This document shows, one piece after another, positions 52,716 to 61,470 of a DNA stretch of 64,000 nucleotides (position 1 is the stretch's first letter; every line of letters starts with the position of its first letter). A model generated the notes under the pieces. That model had not been told where the DNA came from. It saw only the letters and a program-made list of their open reading frames with translations, and made no database searches. The stretch comes from Aldehydirespirator sp965204875. Lineage in GTDB: Bacteria; Actinomycetota; Acidimicrobiia; Acidimicrobiales; Aldehydirespiratoraceae. The DNA is taken from NCBI GenBank assembly GCA_965204875.1, contig OZ242020.1, forward strand, positions 1,178,001-1,242,000, written 5' to 3'. The translations under genes were made by a program, and so were the position numbers.

Positions 52716-55700
52716 CTACACCAGCGCGAGCTGAACGGCTGCGTGTGCCGGCGGCTCCTCGGCGTACAGCGCCTGCCAGAGGTTGCGCTGTGCCCTGTAG
52801 TCGTCGTGTCCCGCCTTGGTGGTTCGGATCAGCGCCTCTAGAGTCGCGCGAAACTGCTGATCCTCTGGATCGTGAAGGTTGCGCGCCAGCCATTGCTGAG
52901 CATCGAGCGTATTGCGGCGATCTGTCAAGGCTACAGCTGTGTGGACCGTGTCCAGTAGCGAACCTGTGCGAACATCCTCGCCGATGTGCCGAGCGGCCAG
53001 CCGATCACACGCGCTCAACAGCGACACCTTGTCTGCCTTGAACTTGACGAGACGCTTGATCGTGACATCGTTCTTCTCCAATCGGACGCCAATGGCTCGG
53101 GCTAACAGGTTGGCCTCGTCGAACAGCAGCGTATCGTTTTCGGAGGCGTCCTTTGCCAGGATGTAGAACTTGGTGGACGTGTCCACAGGGTTCTGAGCCC
53201 ACTGATGGCTGATCGCCTCGGCACGATGGCGGCTGACCTCCGAGCGAGCCACCTGCAGCGCGTCCGTGGGAGTCACCCCGAACGGATCCTCCGGCCGGTC
53301 TGGGTTGGCACTCTCTCGCTCTGTGCCCCAATGTTCGCTGACGACACGCAGCGCCGGCCCGAAGGCGCTCAGGTACAGGTCGATGGGACGCAGCTCTGCC
53401 TGGCTCAGGTTGTCCTCGACATCGCTCCGCACTGCGTCAGAGATCAGGCGCTCCACCTCGTGCCATGGCTTGGGGTGCGGGTTATGGTCACGTGGGCGGC
53501 AGACCAGCAGGATGGTGGTGCGAGCAGCCGCCCGATCCTTGATGTGCAGGCTCGACTCGGCCTCGGTCTTCACAGGCCATGTACGCGTGATGACGAACCC
53601 AGCCTCGATGAGGCCGACCGTTAGCGCGTCCCAGGCGGCCGTGGACTTGTGGTTGAACATCACGGTCATGATGCCGTCGGGCTTGATCACCCGGCGACAC
53701 TCGGCAAAGATCTCGGCCATCTTTTCCTGGTAGTCCTGCAGGGCAAGTCGCTTCGCCGAACGTTCCCCCGTTCTGCGACGGCTACCCTCCGCGCGTCCGG
53801 AGGCCACAGGATCCGGGCAATCGACGATCGCAAGCTGTTCGGTCGCACTCCCCCCGTCGACCTCTCGATCTTTGAAGCGCGCCGGGCTGGCAATGGCTTC
53901 CTGATCCTTCTCGGTCAGATACGCATTGAAATCGTTAGGGAACACGTAACCGGCGGTGCGCTTGAGCCACACATAGAAGAAGTCCGACAGTTCCGCATAG
54001 CAGACATTCTCTTCGTACGGAGGGTCGAAGACGATGCAGTCTACTGAAGCCGCGTCGAGGGGCAGATAACGGGCATCACCCCGGAGAATTCGCGTAGGCG
54101 AAGCGATAGGCGATTCCTGAGTGTCCGTGACCAATCTTCCATCGTCGCCGGAACCTTCGATGTGGCCTGCCATGCCAAGCAACTGCGACAGGCAATCGCC
54201 TAGATCATCGAGGCTCCACTCCAAGCCCAGGCCGCGGCAGGTAACCGCCATTTCTGCGTACGACCATTTGAAACTGAAGTCATGAGTGTCAAAATGTCCA
54301 ACTACAGTACCGTTATTCGGCCCCCATCTGGAATAGACGCAGTTTCGGTTGCTCATCTTGTCCAAAGCGAGTGCTATATAAGACCAAGCTGCCTTCCGCC
54401 GCTCGCTTAGCGCACCTACATCTCTGTCTGCATCAACTCCTTCTCGAAAGGCTTGGACGCAGTAGCCATGGGCCAGTTGCTGTCGTGGATTGAACATCTT
54501 GATCCACTGCTCCATACCGTATGTATGGGGGCGTACGTCGTTACCCCTCGGCACCGCTTCGTTGGGCAGGATGTCATCGGCGCTCCACTGCGCTGCCAAT
54601 CTTTCGAGTTCCTCGCGTACATGAGCTTCGCTGGCAAAGTGGCGCTCTTCCGGCTCTGCGAAGACTCGGCAGGTGGTCTCTCGCTTGCGATAGATGCCGT
54701 CCTTCTTCTTGCCGCGCCAGCTGTCGCGATAGATGACGCAGTAGAGGCGATGCCCCATCCGTTTGGCGCGAGCTTCCTGAGCCAGGTAGCCCTTGGGCGT
54801 GGTGCTTCCGCACTCAGGACAGGTGGCGATGGCGCGGGTGACGGTGCCACTGCTGACCGCCTCGTCGGGGTACAGGTCAGCCAAGTGGCAGCGCTTGTTG
54901 CGCGCCTTGCAGTCGGCGCAGGAACGGCGATCATGGACGATACGCAGCCCAATGTGGCCAGTTCCCTCTACGGCCAGGCGCATCCCGGTTCCACTGTTGT
55001 CCAGACGCCAGTTAGGACTCAACGGTATCACGCATTGGCATGAGGGACATTTAGCGGCGCGTGCCCAGAGGTATGCCCAAACATACCTCTGGGCACGCGC
55101 CGCTAATTTTTCCTCAGTGCCTGCGCTACCGTGAGCACTGGCCCGCATGTCTCGGCACCTTACAGCGCTGCGGTAGCGTTCCGAATGCGGACACTCGCCT
55201 TCGGAGCAGTCCGGCGGGTGCTCATCCGGATAAACCCCTGCCATTAGTTCCTGCACGCGTGCAAGATAGATAGAACGCACCTCACGGTAGTCTTCAAGCA
55301 GCGCGTACCCATAACGCTGAGGCCACTCACAAGTGGCACGCAAGATATGTGCTGCGACCGGGTTCAACTCGTTAGCGATCGTGCGCAGTCCCAGCCGCCC
55401 TGCCTCAAACGGAATGGACCCACCACCGGCAGTAACGTCCAGGACGACTGGATCTTCACTAGGTAGTCTAGCCCTTAGCCAATCCAGCTGCTCACGTTGG
55501 AGGTTGTAAGTAAACGCTCGGCGGTGTTCGCCGTACCCCTTCGGGTCACGTTGTCCACTTGCGGAAGCTTCCGCGAGTCGTGCGGCTACGCGATGGACAT
55601 TCTGCTGCGTGCCTATGGTACCATAGAGTACTCTACGTGTCTCAACACTATCAGTCGCTTGCGGAACTAGACTGAGCAGCACCGAAGCTCTAGACGCAAC

Positions 55701-55832
55701 CAGCGGTCGGCGAGCCCACCACACATGCAATTGATGTGGCGCTGGGTTGGGAACGGCTCCCGCACGTTCGCGAATCGCCTCAGTCGAGACCTCGTTCACG
55801 GGAAGCCAGGTTTCGATTAGCCGTGACTGCAA
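52716..55832 (-). CDS. DUF1156-type DNA methylase-like protein (Zn-ribbon, DPPY)
   Basis: 1038 residues from TTG at 55832, chosen because GAAGGAAG lies just upstream and the family's opening LIETWLPVNEVS follows; an ATG at 55934 would overlap the previous gene by 64 bases. DUF1156 signature HQLHVWWARRPLVASRASVLL near residue 30; SAM motif VVLDVTAGGGSIPFEAGRLG; several zinc ribbons (CPSCQCVIPL, SCADCKARNKRC, CPECGSTTPKGY); catalytic FDPPYEENVCYAELSDFFYVWLKRTAG, an adenine-type DPPY; and MFNHKSTAAWDALTVGL. Presumably methylates self DNA or senses it. Carries a perfect 25-bp inverted repeat inside the gene. Confidence 0.88.
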   Translation of the reverse strand: MQSRLIETWLPVNEVSTEAIRERAGAVPNPAPHQLHVWWARRPLVASRASVLLSLVPQATDSVETRRVLYGTIGTQQNVHRVAARLAEASASGQRDPKGYGEHRRAFTYNLQREQLDWLRARLPSEDPVVLDVTAGGGSIPFEAGRLGLRTIANELNPVAAHILRATCEWPQRYGYALLEDYREVRSIYLARVQELMAGVYPDEHPPDCSEGECPHSERYRSAVRCRDMRASAHGSAGTEEKLAARAQRYVWAYLWARAAKCPSCQCVIPLSPNWRLDNSGTGMRLAVEGTGHIGLRIVHDRRSCADCKARNKRCHLADLYPDEAVSSGTVTRAIATCPECGSTTPKGYLAQEARAKRMGHRLYCVIYRDSWRGKKKDGIYRKRETTCRVFAEPEERHFASEAHVREELERLAAQWSADDILPNEAVPRGNDVRPHTYGMEQWIKMFNPRQQLAHGYCVQAFREGVDADRDVGALSERRKAAWSYIALALDKMSNRNCVYSRWGPNNGTVVGHFDTHDFSFKWSYAEMAVTCRGLGLEWSLDDLGDCLSQLLGMAGHIEGSGDDGRLVTDTQESPIASPTRILRGDARYLPLDAASVDCIVFDPPYEENVCYAELSDFFYVWLKRTAGYVFPNDFNAYLTEKDQEAIASPARFKDREVDGGSATEQLAIVDCPDPVASGRAEGSRRRTGERSAKRLALQDYQEKMAEIFAECRRVIKPDGIMTVMFNHKSTAAWDALTVGLIEAGFVITRTWPVKTEAESSLHIKDRAAARTTILLVCRPRDHNPHPKPWHEVERLISDAVRSDVEDNLSQAELRPIDLYLSAFGPALRVVSEHWGTERESANPDRPEDPFGVTPTDALQVARSEVSRHRAEAISHQWAQNPVDTSTKFYILAKDASENDTLLFDEANLLARAIGVRLEKNDVTIKRLVKFKADKVSLLSACDRLAARHIGEDVRTGSLLDTVHTAVALTDRRNTLDAQQWLARNLHDPEDQQFRATLEALIRTTKAGHDDYRAQRNLWQALYAEEPPAHAAVQLALV
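55051..55106. repeat. Perfect 25-bp inverted repeat with 6-base loop inside the methylase gene
   Basis: Left arm 55051-55075 (ttagcggcgcg...), loop cccaaa 55076-55081, right arm 55082-55106; no mismatches. It encodes LAARAQRYVWAYLWARAAK on the minus strand, a near-mirror peptide. A hairpin this strong inside a coding region is unusual. Confidence 0.95.
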
Positions 55833-55870
55833 ATCACTTCCTTCGTTGGGACGAGAGACTGCATCCGTTC

Positions 55871-56308
55871 TCAGCCGTACATCAGGGCCAACGCGTCGAG
55901 TACGCGCCTGGGGCGGTTGCGGTTCTTGTGACATGCGTACCACCAGCTGCTCTCGCATGGGTGCAGGTTGGCTACCGCTCGTGCCAGGCGCTCCGCCTTG
56001 TCGGCTCTCTGTGTCCCAGCCACGACGTCGAGCAGTAGCCGCACCTGCACTGCGGCTTCCTCCGTTATGGGATGGTACTGCCGACCCGCTGCTTCCTGAG
56101 GTCGGAGCCGCTGGCCGTGGTGGTTCCACAGAATGGCGGAGGCGTGCTGGACGCTACGGGTGTAGAGCGTTCCCGTGGCGTACTGGAGTCGGCGCCCGTT
56201 CTTGCGTGCCGACTTGCCGGCCAGCGTGACCGACAGGCGCCGGTTGCCCTTGGAGTCATGGTCCAGTAGCAGTCCGTGATCCTTGGGTGTCTCGCGCCTC
56301 AGGGTCAT
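55871..56308 (-). CDS. Small protein (145 aa) of the DUF499/DUF1156 operon
   Basis: ATG with AGGAGGAG about 9 bases upstream. Basic N-terminal half with strand-rich pattern (LRRETPKDHGLLLDHDSKGNRRLSVTLAGKSARK; YATGTLYTRSVQHASAILWNHHG) and a helical end around HPCESSWWYACHKNRNRPRRVLDALALMYG. I do not recognise a catalytic motif; proteins of this size occur between the DUF499 and DUF1156 genes in such operons. It ends 38 bases before the methylase TTG start. Confidence 0.7.
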   Translation of the reverse strand: MTLRRETPKDHGLLLDHDSKGNRRLSVTLAGKSARKNGRRLQYATGTLYTRSVQHASAILWNHHGQRLRPQEAAGRQYHPITEEAAVQVRLLLDVVAGTQRADKAERLARAVANLHPCESSWWYACHKNRNRPRRVLDALALMYG

Positions 56309-56325
56309 TCCGTGGCTCCTCCTGG

Positions 56326-59244
56326 TCAGCGGACCCGAACGGTGATGTTGGCGTCGTCTCTGCTGTTCAACTTCTCCAGCACATCGCGTGCTGCCTCAGG
56401 CTGCAACTTCACCTGCACGTCAACTACTTCCACACCCGCCTTCTTCAACATTCGCTTGGCGGGCTCGACGTAATCCTTGAACTCGCTGGGCGGCGCGTCG
56501 CGAATGCTGATCTGCAAGCGCTGGTTCTGGGCATGCAGCGTGATGGCAATGCCACTGCCTTGTCCCTGTGCGATGCTAGCGATCTGTTCGGCGAGCGATA
56601 CGGCCGTGCCCTTGACCCCGCAATCGGCCAGCGTGCTCCAGTCATGAGCGTTATCGTCCATAAAACGCTTCACAGCCTCATAGGCAGCCTTGCCAGGCAT
56701 CTTGCCGCTGGTGAAGTTGGTCCGCCTCCCGCTCGTATCGGGCACAGGAGTGGGTAGCGTGACTTGCTCGACTACCGCGCCTGACGGCTCATGCGAGACG
56801 ACGGACGGCTTCGGTGCTGGCTCCTGCCCTTTGAGCCACACTCGCCAACCGGGGTCATACCCGCTCGGGCTGCTCTCCCGATATAATGTCTCAACGTGCA
56901 GAGCGTCGTTGGCGACACCATTGGTCACAACAGCGCGCCAAGCGGTCTCGTCGATCACGATGCGCAGGTCGGGCGTTCGCGCGAAGTAGTCTCTCAGTTC
57001 GCCTAGTGTGGAACCATTCTCTCTGGCAATGATGCCGACCGCCGACCAAGCGGACTTGTTCAACCCGGCGTTGGCACCCCGAAGAACCCGGTCACCCAGA
57101 GCCTGCAGGATCCCTTCCTGCCCCTTGCCCACCGCATCCGTTTGGGATGCCAGAGCACGGTGCTCTAGGTGACTGCGCTCTTCCGGCCACTGATGCTGCG
57201 CGGCATTCCCAGCAGAAAAAAGATGTGTGAACTTGTTCTGGATGCCGGTCGTGGCGTTCTTTCTGGAGCTGGCGCGGATGTCTTCGAGCGTGTCACGACG
57301 ATGCTGTGGCAAGGGTCGCGAGGTATCCCTTAGCAGGCGGTCCGCAGCCTCCATCGTCGCGATGTCGTCCCGTACTCGATCAAGGTTCGCGTCGTGTGCG
57401 GCCAACAGCAGAGCGTTGTTCGGATACTGCCGGGGTGCTTGGCCGTCGCTGTGGCCGCTGTGGCGGTGCAGGTCGAGCAGGTCGCGGTTGCTCATGCTGT
57501 TGGCAGAGTTCGCAGCGTCAGTCCAGTTCCAGTGGTCGGGGTTGACAATGCCGAGAACGGCTCTGTCTGGATTGTCCGGCAGGTTAGATTGTCGCGAGGG
57601 AAATAGCACCACCTCGAAATGATCGCTACGCTTGGGCGCTTCGTAGACGTCGCTGATGACTTGACGCAGCAGATCTGACATCTTTGCTGTGTTCAACCGG
57701 ATCGTGTCTTTGGCCTCTAGGAGTTCCTTCATCACGTTGGCGTCTTGGCTGAAGCGCCGGCGTTGAGTGTCGGGGCTGTCATCGACATAGATTGCCCGGC
57801 TGAGAAACTGTTCGATAGCGTTGCTGATAACGCCGAAGTCGTCCCACTCCGGAGAAAGCAAGGCGTCTGCGATCTGGTCGCTGTACAGGCCGTTGCTGGT
57901 ATCCGGAGCGATGCTTCCCACCAGCATCGTCACAGCAATAGGTTCCGCAAGGTCGCTCCCAGTCTTCCGCGCGGTGCTGTCAGTACCGATGATATCCGTC
58001 TCGATTGCCGGATCTAGCCGGGAGAACTCGGGACGGTTGATCAGCTCACTACGAATGTCGGCTACCCTGGGTGTGAGATGGTATGGGTGAACCAACGCAG
58101 CTTGGCTATTGGTTGTCTTCATGTTTCGCAAGGTGTTGCCAAGCAAGCGCAAAGTTCCTCGAACCCGCTGAAAGTTGCGATTCGCTGACAGTCGTTGAGT
58201 AATCAGTTGTAGCAGCGACGGATGGAACGGATAGGCATCGAGAAACCCTTGCCTGTTCATTTCGCTCCGCTCGCGGGCGTTGCGGGCTACAATATCTGCG
58301 TAAGCGTTAGCGGTTTCTTTCTGTGCGTGTTCGTCCACGTCGTAGAAGAGTCGCTTTCGCAGTATGGCCGGCACATCGGCCTCATCAGAAGGTGCCACCG
58401 GATGGATCACTCGCCCCAGCTGAGAATTGATGCGGCCCAACATGTCAGTGATTGCGATGGCATCGGCGGAGAAGGCGTCACCAGCGCTATGACGACCACC
58501 CTCCTCCAGTAGCTCATGAGAGTCCTCGGGAGTCGTTATCACGAGCACGGCCTTGGGACAGCTGGCGACGGCCTTGGCCAGAGCGCTGATGGTGGTTAGC
58601 ACGCCGTCCTTGGGAATGCCGTGGTCTCTCGCGGCGAGCTGGGAGACTCGATTGAGGTACTGCACCAGTTCATCGATCACGATCACCACCGGCTCATCAC
58701 CGATCAGTCGCCTGAAGGTCTCAGCGCCCGGATCGGTCAGCATCGCGTCGCCGTCCTTGAACGACCGCAGGGCATCCGGGCCGCCAAGGTGGTACAGGCA
58801 GAAGCCGGCCAAACTCCGGGCGCGGCTCCCATGCTCGTCCAGTGCCGTGCCGCCGGTGACATCATGGTCCTCGCCGCTGAAGGCCACGACCTTCGCGGCT
58901 ACGGGGCCTACCCGAGCCACGTCCTGCCAGTAGGCCAGCGAGGGGTACCTGGCTGCTGCGGCCAACAGCAGGAGGCTGTGGGTCTTGCCGCCTCCGTAGC
59001 GGCTGTAGAGCTGGTAGACCGACGGGCTGGTGCAGTCACGTCCGCGGGCAGTGCGGTCGACGGCCATCCGCAGGAAGTCCCTAGTGGGCTTGGTGAGGTG
59101 CGTCGTCTCCAGAAAGTCCGAGGCCTTCTCGGCATCGACAAGTTCCTCCCGCAGGCCGCCGATGAGGTTCGCTGCGTACTGATCTCCGGCCTGACTGATG
59201 GGACGGAGCCGGCAGGCATCGAGTAGCGGCGTCAAGTTGCTCAT
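56326..59244 (-). CDS. DUF499-family AAA-type ATPase, defence system
   Basis: 972 residues, ATG preceded by GGAGAGG. N-terminal P-loop SRYGGGKTHSLLLLAAAARYP near residue 85-105, Walker B-like VVIVIDELVQYLNRVSQL near 185, and sensor VLVITTPEDSHEL. A long middle and C-terminal region of helical repeats ends with a basic domain (KKAGVEVVDVQVKLQPEAARDVLEKLNS). DUF499 proteins resemble the large ATPases of BREX-like systems (BrxC/PglY) and are partners of DUF1156 methylases. First gene of the operon; the regulatory region is in the ~230 bases upstream. Confidence 0.9.
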   Translation of the reverse strand: MSNLTPLLDACRLRPISQAGDQYAANLIGGLREELVDAEKASDFLETTHLTKPTRDFLRMAVDRTARGRDCTSPSVYQLYSRYGGGKTHSLLLLAAAARYPSLAYWQDVARVGPVAAKVVAFSGEDHDVTGGTALDEHGSRARSLAGFCLYHLGGPDALRSFKDGDAMLTDPGAETFRRLIGDEPVVIVIDELVQYLNRVSQLAARDHGIPKDGVLTTISALAKAVASCPKAVLVITTPEDSHELLEEGGRHSAGDAFSADAIAITDMLGRINSQLGRVIHPVAPSDEADVPAILRKRLFYDVDEHAQKETANAYADIVARNARERSEMNRQGFLDAYPFHPSLLQLITQRLSANRNFQRVRGTLRLLGNTLRNMKTTNSQAALVHPYHLTPRVADIRSELINRPEFSRLDPAIETDIIGTDSTARKTGSDLAEPIAVTMLVGSIAPDTSNGLYSDQIADALLSPEWDDFGVISNAIEQFLSRAIYVDDSPDTQRRRFSQDANVMKELLEAKDTIRLNTAKMSDLLRQVISDVYEAPKRSDHFEVVLFPSRQSNLPDNPDRAVLGIVNPDHWNWTDAANSANSMSNRDLLDLHRHSGHSDGQAPRQYPNNALLLAAHDANLDRVRDDIATMEAADRLLRDTSRPLPQHRRDTLEDIRASSRKNATTGIQNKFTHLFSAGNAAQHQWPEERSHLEHRALASQTDAVGKGQEGILQALGDRVLRGANAGLNKSAWSAVGIIARENGSTLGELRDYFARTPDLRIVIDETAWRAVVTNGVANDALHVETLYRESSPSGYDPGWRVWLKGQEPAPKPSVVSHEPSGAVVEQVTLPTPVPDTSGRRTNFTSGKMPGKAAYEAVKRFMDDNAHDWSTLADCGVKGTAVSLAEQIASIAQGQGSGIAITLHAQNQRLQISIRDAPPSEFKDYVEPAKRMLKKAGVEVVDVQVKLQPEAARDVLEKLNSRDDANITVRVR

Positions 59245-59478
59245 TCTGGCGGGACCTCTCCGAGGCGTATTGCGGGTCGAGGGCGGACGGCGGCGGTGGC
59301 GATACCAGGTGGCGACGGGCCGGCGGCCGGTTCGCGAAGCCCCAGCCGTGGCATCGCCCGGTCCACGCTAGGCCCATCGAACGTTGGCACCGCGGATCGT
59401 AGGTCCACCCTGTGACAGGGTTCTCCTGTCGGGGAGCCGGGCACCCTGGCAGCAGCATCACCGGCGTCAGGGGCCGAT
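59245..59478. other. Upstream region of the DUF499 operon, no gene seen
   Basis: 234 bases between the DUF499 start and the DUF222 relic. Open frames here are low-complexity. The operon promoter must lie here; I could not choose boxes. Confidence 0.35.
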
Positions 59479-59690
59479 GCTGCACATCGCCAGAGCCACC
59501 ATCGCTGTCCTCACGGCGGCACAGACCGGCGCGGCTTCGATCATCGCCAAGTCCCGAACGCCACGGCGACGGCGGTATCGGTGTGCTCGCGGAGGCTTCG
59601 GGGTTGTCCCGCCGCGATGCTCGTGGGCAGGTCAAGACCGCCGAAGCGATCTCCGCGGCACCGTCGGTGCGCGACGCGGTCGATCAACCT
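59479..59690 (+). pseudogene. Relic of a DUF222/HNH-type protein
   Basis: In the plus direction two frames together resemble the internal DUF222 region: RATIAVLTAAQTGAASIIAKSR in one frame, then after a +1 shift RHGDGGIGVLAEASGLSRRDARGQVKTAEAI...VRDAV. There is no start, no HNH end, and one frameshift. It ends right at the point where the truncated zeta toxin (opposite strand) loses its homology. Confidence 0.45.
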
Positions 59691-59940
59691 TGGAAGAATG
59701 CGAGAAGACGGTCTCCGTCGCAAACGATCGACGCTGAGCGATCAGCTCAGCGCGCCTAGTCGCGGCGGCAGCAGCGGCGTCATAGGCATGGGAAGCTTCT
59801 TTGCCTGACCAGCGCTCTGCCGCGATGCGATCCGCATTCACGAACTCGAGAGCGATCGGGGCGATCACCCGCTCAGCGAACTCGGACTTGCCTGCTCCAT
59901 TGGGACCCGCAACGATCAGAAGGAGCGGATCAGCCACCAT
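59632..59940 (-). pseudogene. Truncated zeta-like toxin kinase
   Basis: 102 residues from ATG at 59940, overlapping the upstream antitoxin by 11 bases. P-loop IVAGPNGAGKSEFAERVI, then NADRIAAERW and the RAELIAQRRSFATETVFSH segment, the N-terminal half of zeta/UDP-GlcNAc kinase-type toxins. After SSKVD the family continues for ~90 residues with an arginine-rich lid; here the sequence becomes DRPRRAPTVPRRSLRRS and stops, so the catalytic lid is missing. Probably inactivated by a recombination with the DUF222 relic. Confidence 0.65.
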
Positions 59941-60313
59941 CGAGCCCGGCGGACGAGGCCGGCTCATTACGAGTGATCATCACCTTGCCTTCACCGTCAA
60001 GTTTCGCGTAGGGGCGACCCTGGGCACCGAACTCCTCTGCTAGGTCGAGGCTGTTGCGGCGCTCGTCCATCTGTTCGGCCCAGGCCGCCCGCACCAATGC
60101 CTGTGACCGGGCGTTGAGGCTGTCGTAGGAGGCGTTCCCTGCCAGCACATCTGCGATCTCGTTGTGCGAGATGCTTCGTGAGGCTTCGAGTTCGCGCCCG
60201 ATTCTCGCCCAGTGCGATACCTGCTGAGCTGTGCTGCGACTCCTCTCGACAGCCACGGCCTTCGCCGAGGCGTGGATGTCGGCATCAATCCGGATCGGTG
60301 TGCTGACTGCCAT
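59930..60313 (-). CDS. Antitoxin partner of the zeta-like toxin (ParD-type)
   Basis: 127 residues; ATG preceded by AGGGAGGG at slightly long spacing. PIRIDADIHASAKAVAVERSRSTAQQVSHWARIGRELEAS is a ribbon-helix-helix/TA_ParD-like N-terminus. The C-terminal part ends in KVMITRNEPASSAGLDGG, a flexible neutraliser tail. Overlaps the toxin frame by 11 bases. A 17-base palindrome 27-43 bases upstream of the ATG is a likely operator for autoregulation. Still intact although its toxin is truncated. Confidence 0.75.
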   Translation of the reverse strand: MAVSTPIRIDADIHASAKAVAVERSRSTAQQVSHWARIGRELEASRSISHNEIADVLAGNASYDSLNARSQALVRAAWAEQMDERRNSLDLAEEFGAQGRPYAKLDGEGKVMITRNEPASSAGLDGG

Positions 60314-60339
60314 GACGCAACCCTCCCTACCCTTGGTGT

Positions 60340-60356
60340 GGTAGCAGAATGCTACC
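60340..60356. promoter_or_regulatory. Palindromic operator candidate upstream of the antitoxin gene
   Basis: GGTAGCAGAATGCTACC: two perfect 7-base arms around GAA. It lies 27-43 bases before the antitoxin ATG, the usual place for a ribbon-helix-helix autorepressor site. Confidence 0.55.
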
Positions 60357-60438
60357 GCGCAATGGCCGAGCCTCGCCTGCCAGCCCCGCGAGGCTCCTTC
60401 CCTAACATCCGCGGCGGCCCCGCCATGGGCTGATCCGG

Positions 60439-61470
60439 TCACTTCAAATCCAGCCGCCGAGCCGCTTCCAATGCCTCCTCGAAGCTGGGCGCCTCGCCCC
60501 AGACGAGCTGCCGCACCGCGCGTTCGTAGCCGAACATCAGCGCCTCGCAAGCGTCGGTGCCAGGTCGGAACAGCGGGCTGGTGCCGAACCCGCCAGGCGG
60601 GCGGCGCGCTTCTCTGCGGCGGCTGAGAGGGCGCGCCTTGCGCGTCTCCATCTGATCGAGCAGTGGCCGCACCTGACGCCCGTGCTCAGAGGCGGCGATC
60701 CGCTGGTGGTCGTAGAGATCTCGGCCGCGCGCGGTGATGCCTGCAAGGTCCGGCGGGTGCTTGCCGCGCATAGCTCGCTTCTGTAACGCCTTGAACTTGT
60801 TGGCAGCCGTCCACGCCGGCACAGCGCACATGACCTCATAGCCGCCCAACTCGGGGAACCGCGCTAGGTCTTCGTCGGAGGCGACGCTCCCCATCGTGGA
60901 CATGACTCGCCGAGCGGCCGTCAACTGGAGATCGCGGGCTGGGGCCTCCACGATCACATCTATATTGATTGGAGAGGACGTATCGTCCAAATGCAAAGCG
61001 GAAGCGCGAAACCCCTCGGAGTAGTCAATAATCAGGTCTTCGGGGACGGCTATACCTTGTAACGCCTGGGTTGCCCTTTCAAAGGGCTGGTTGATCATCT
61101 GCGCCACTTCGCGTTGCGGCGGGAACTCGATGTCGCTCAAGACCACCAGGTCTAAGTCCTCTGAATGGCGCGTGCCAACGTCCCACGCATTGATCAAGGC
61201 AGTGCCGCCCGCAAACACCAGGGTTCCCACGAGTTGACCGCGGCGATCTAGTAAGTGGCAATCTTCAAGGCTAGAGGCGATGCGATACAGTGTCGAGATC
61301 AGCCAATAGTTGTGAACCGCCTGCACTACCGTGCAGCCCGCTTCATCAGCGCCATCGTGCACCAAGCTGCGAAACTTCGACGGGTGCCCTGCCAGCCCTG
61401 GAGCCCCGGACTTGTCTCCTGCGAGAGGGATGCGCTCGCTCCGCGCGGGGCGCGCTCTTTTCTCGCTCAC
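60439..61470 (-). CDS. AbiEii-like nucleotidyltransferase toxin
   Basis: 343 residues, ATG overlapping the upstream stop (ATGA). Nucleotidyltransferase core GTLVFAGGTALINAWDVGTRHSEDLDLVVLS (residues ~80-115), the GG[ST]..R.SEDxDL pattern of AbiEii/AbiGii toxins, with NIDVIVEA later as the third acidic residue. Known members pyrophosphorylate or cap tRNA-like targets and cause abortive infection. The C-terminal ~100 residues are basic. Encoded after a probable AbiEi-type partner. Confidence 0.85.
   Translation of the reverse strand: MSEKRARPARSERIPLAGDKSGAPGLAGHPSKFRSLVHDGADEAGCTVVQAVHNYWLISTLYRIASSLEDCHLLDRRGQLVGTLVFAGGTALINAWDVGTRHSEDLDLVVLSDIEFPPQREVAQMINQPFERATQALQGIAVPEDLIIDYSEGFRASALHLDDTSSPINIDVIVEAPARDLQLTAARRVMSTMGSVASDEDLARFPELGGYEVMCAVPAWTAANKFKALQKRAMRGKHPPDLAGITARGRDLYDHQRIAASEHGRQVRPLLDQMETRKARPLSRRREARRPPGGFGTSPLFRPGTDACEALMFGYERAVRQLVWGEAPSFEEALEAARRLDLK

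Noticed and set aside
55051..55106. Reading the 25-bp inverted repeat as a rho-independent terminator
   Set aside because: It lies inside a coding frame continuing for ~780 codons, and the transcript strand has no T-run after the stem.
59081..59635. Minus-strand open frame of 184 codons across the DUF499 start region
   Set aside because: Overlaps the DUF499 start and the DUF222 relic; composition Pro/Arg/Ser low-complexity and no ribosome-binding site.
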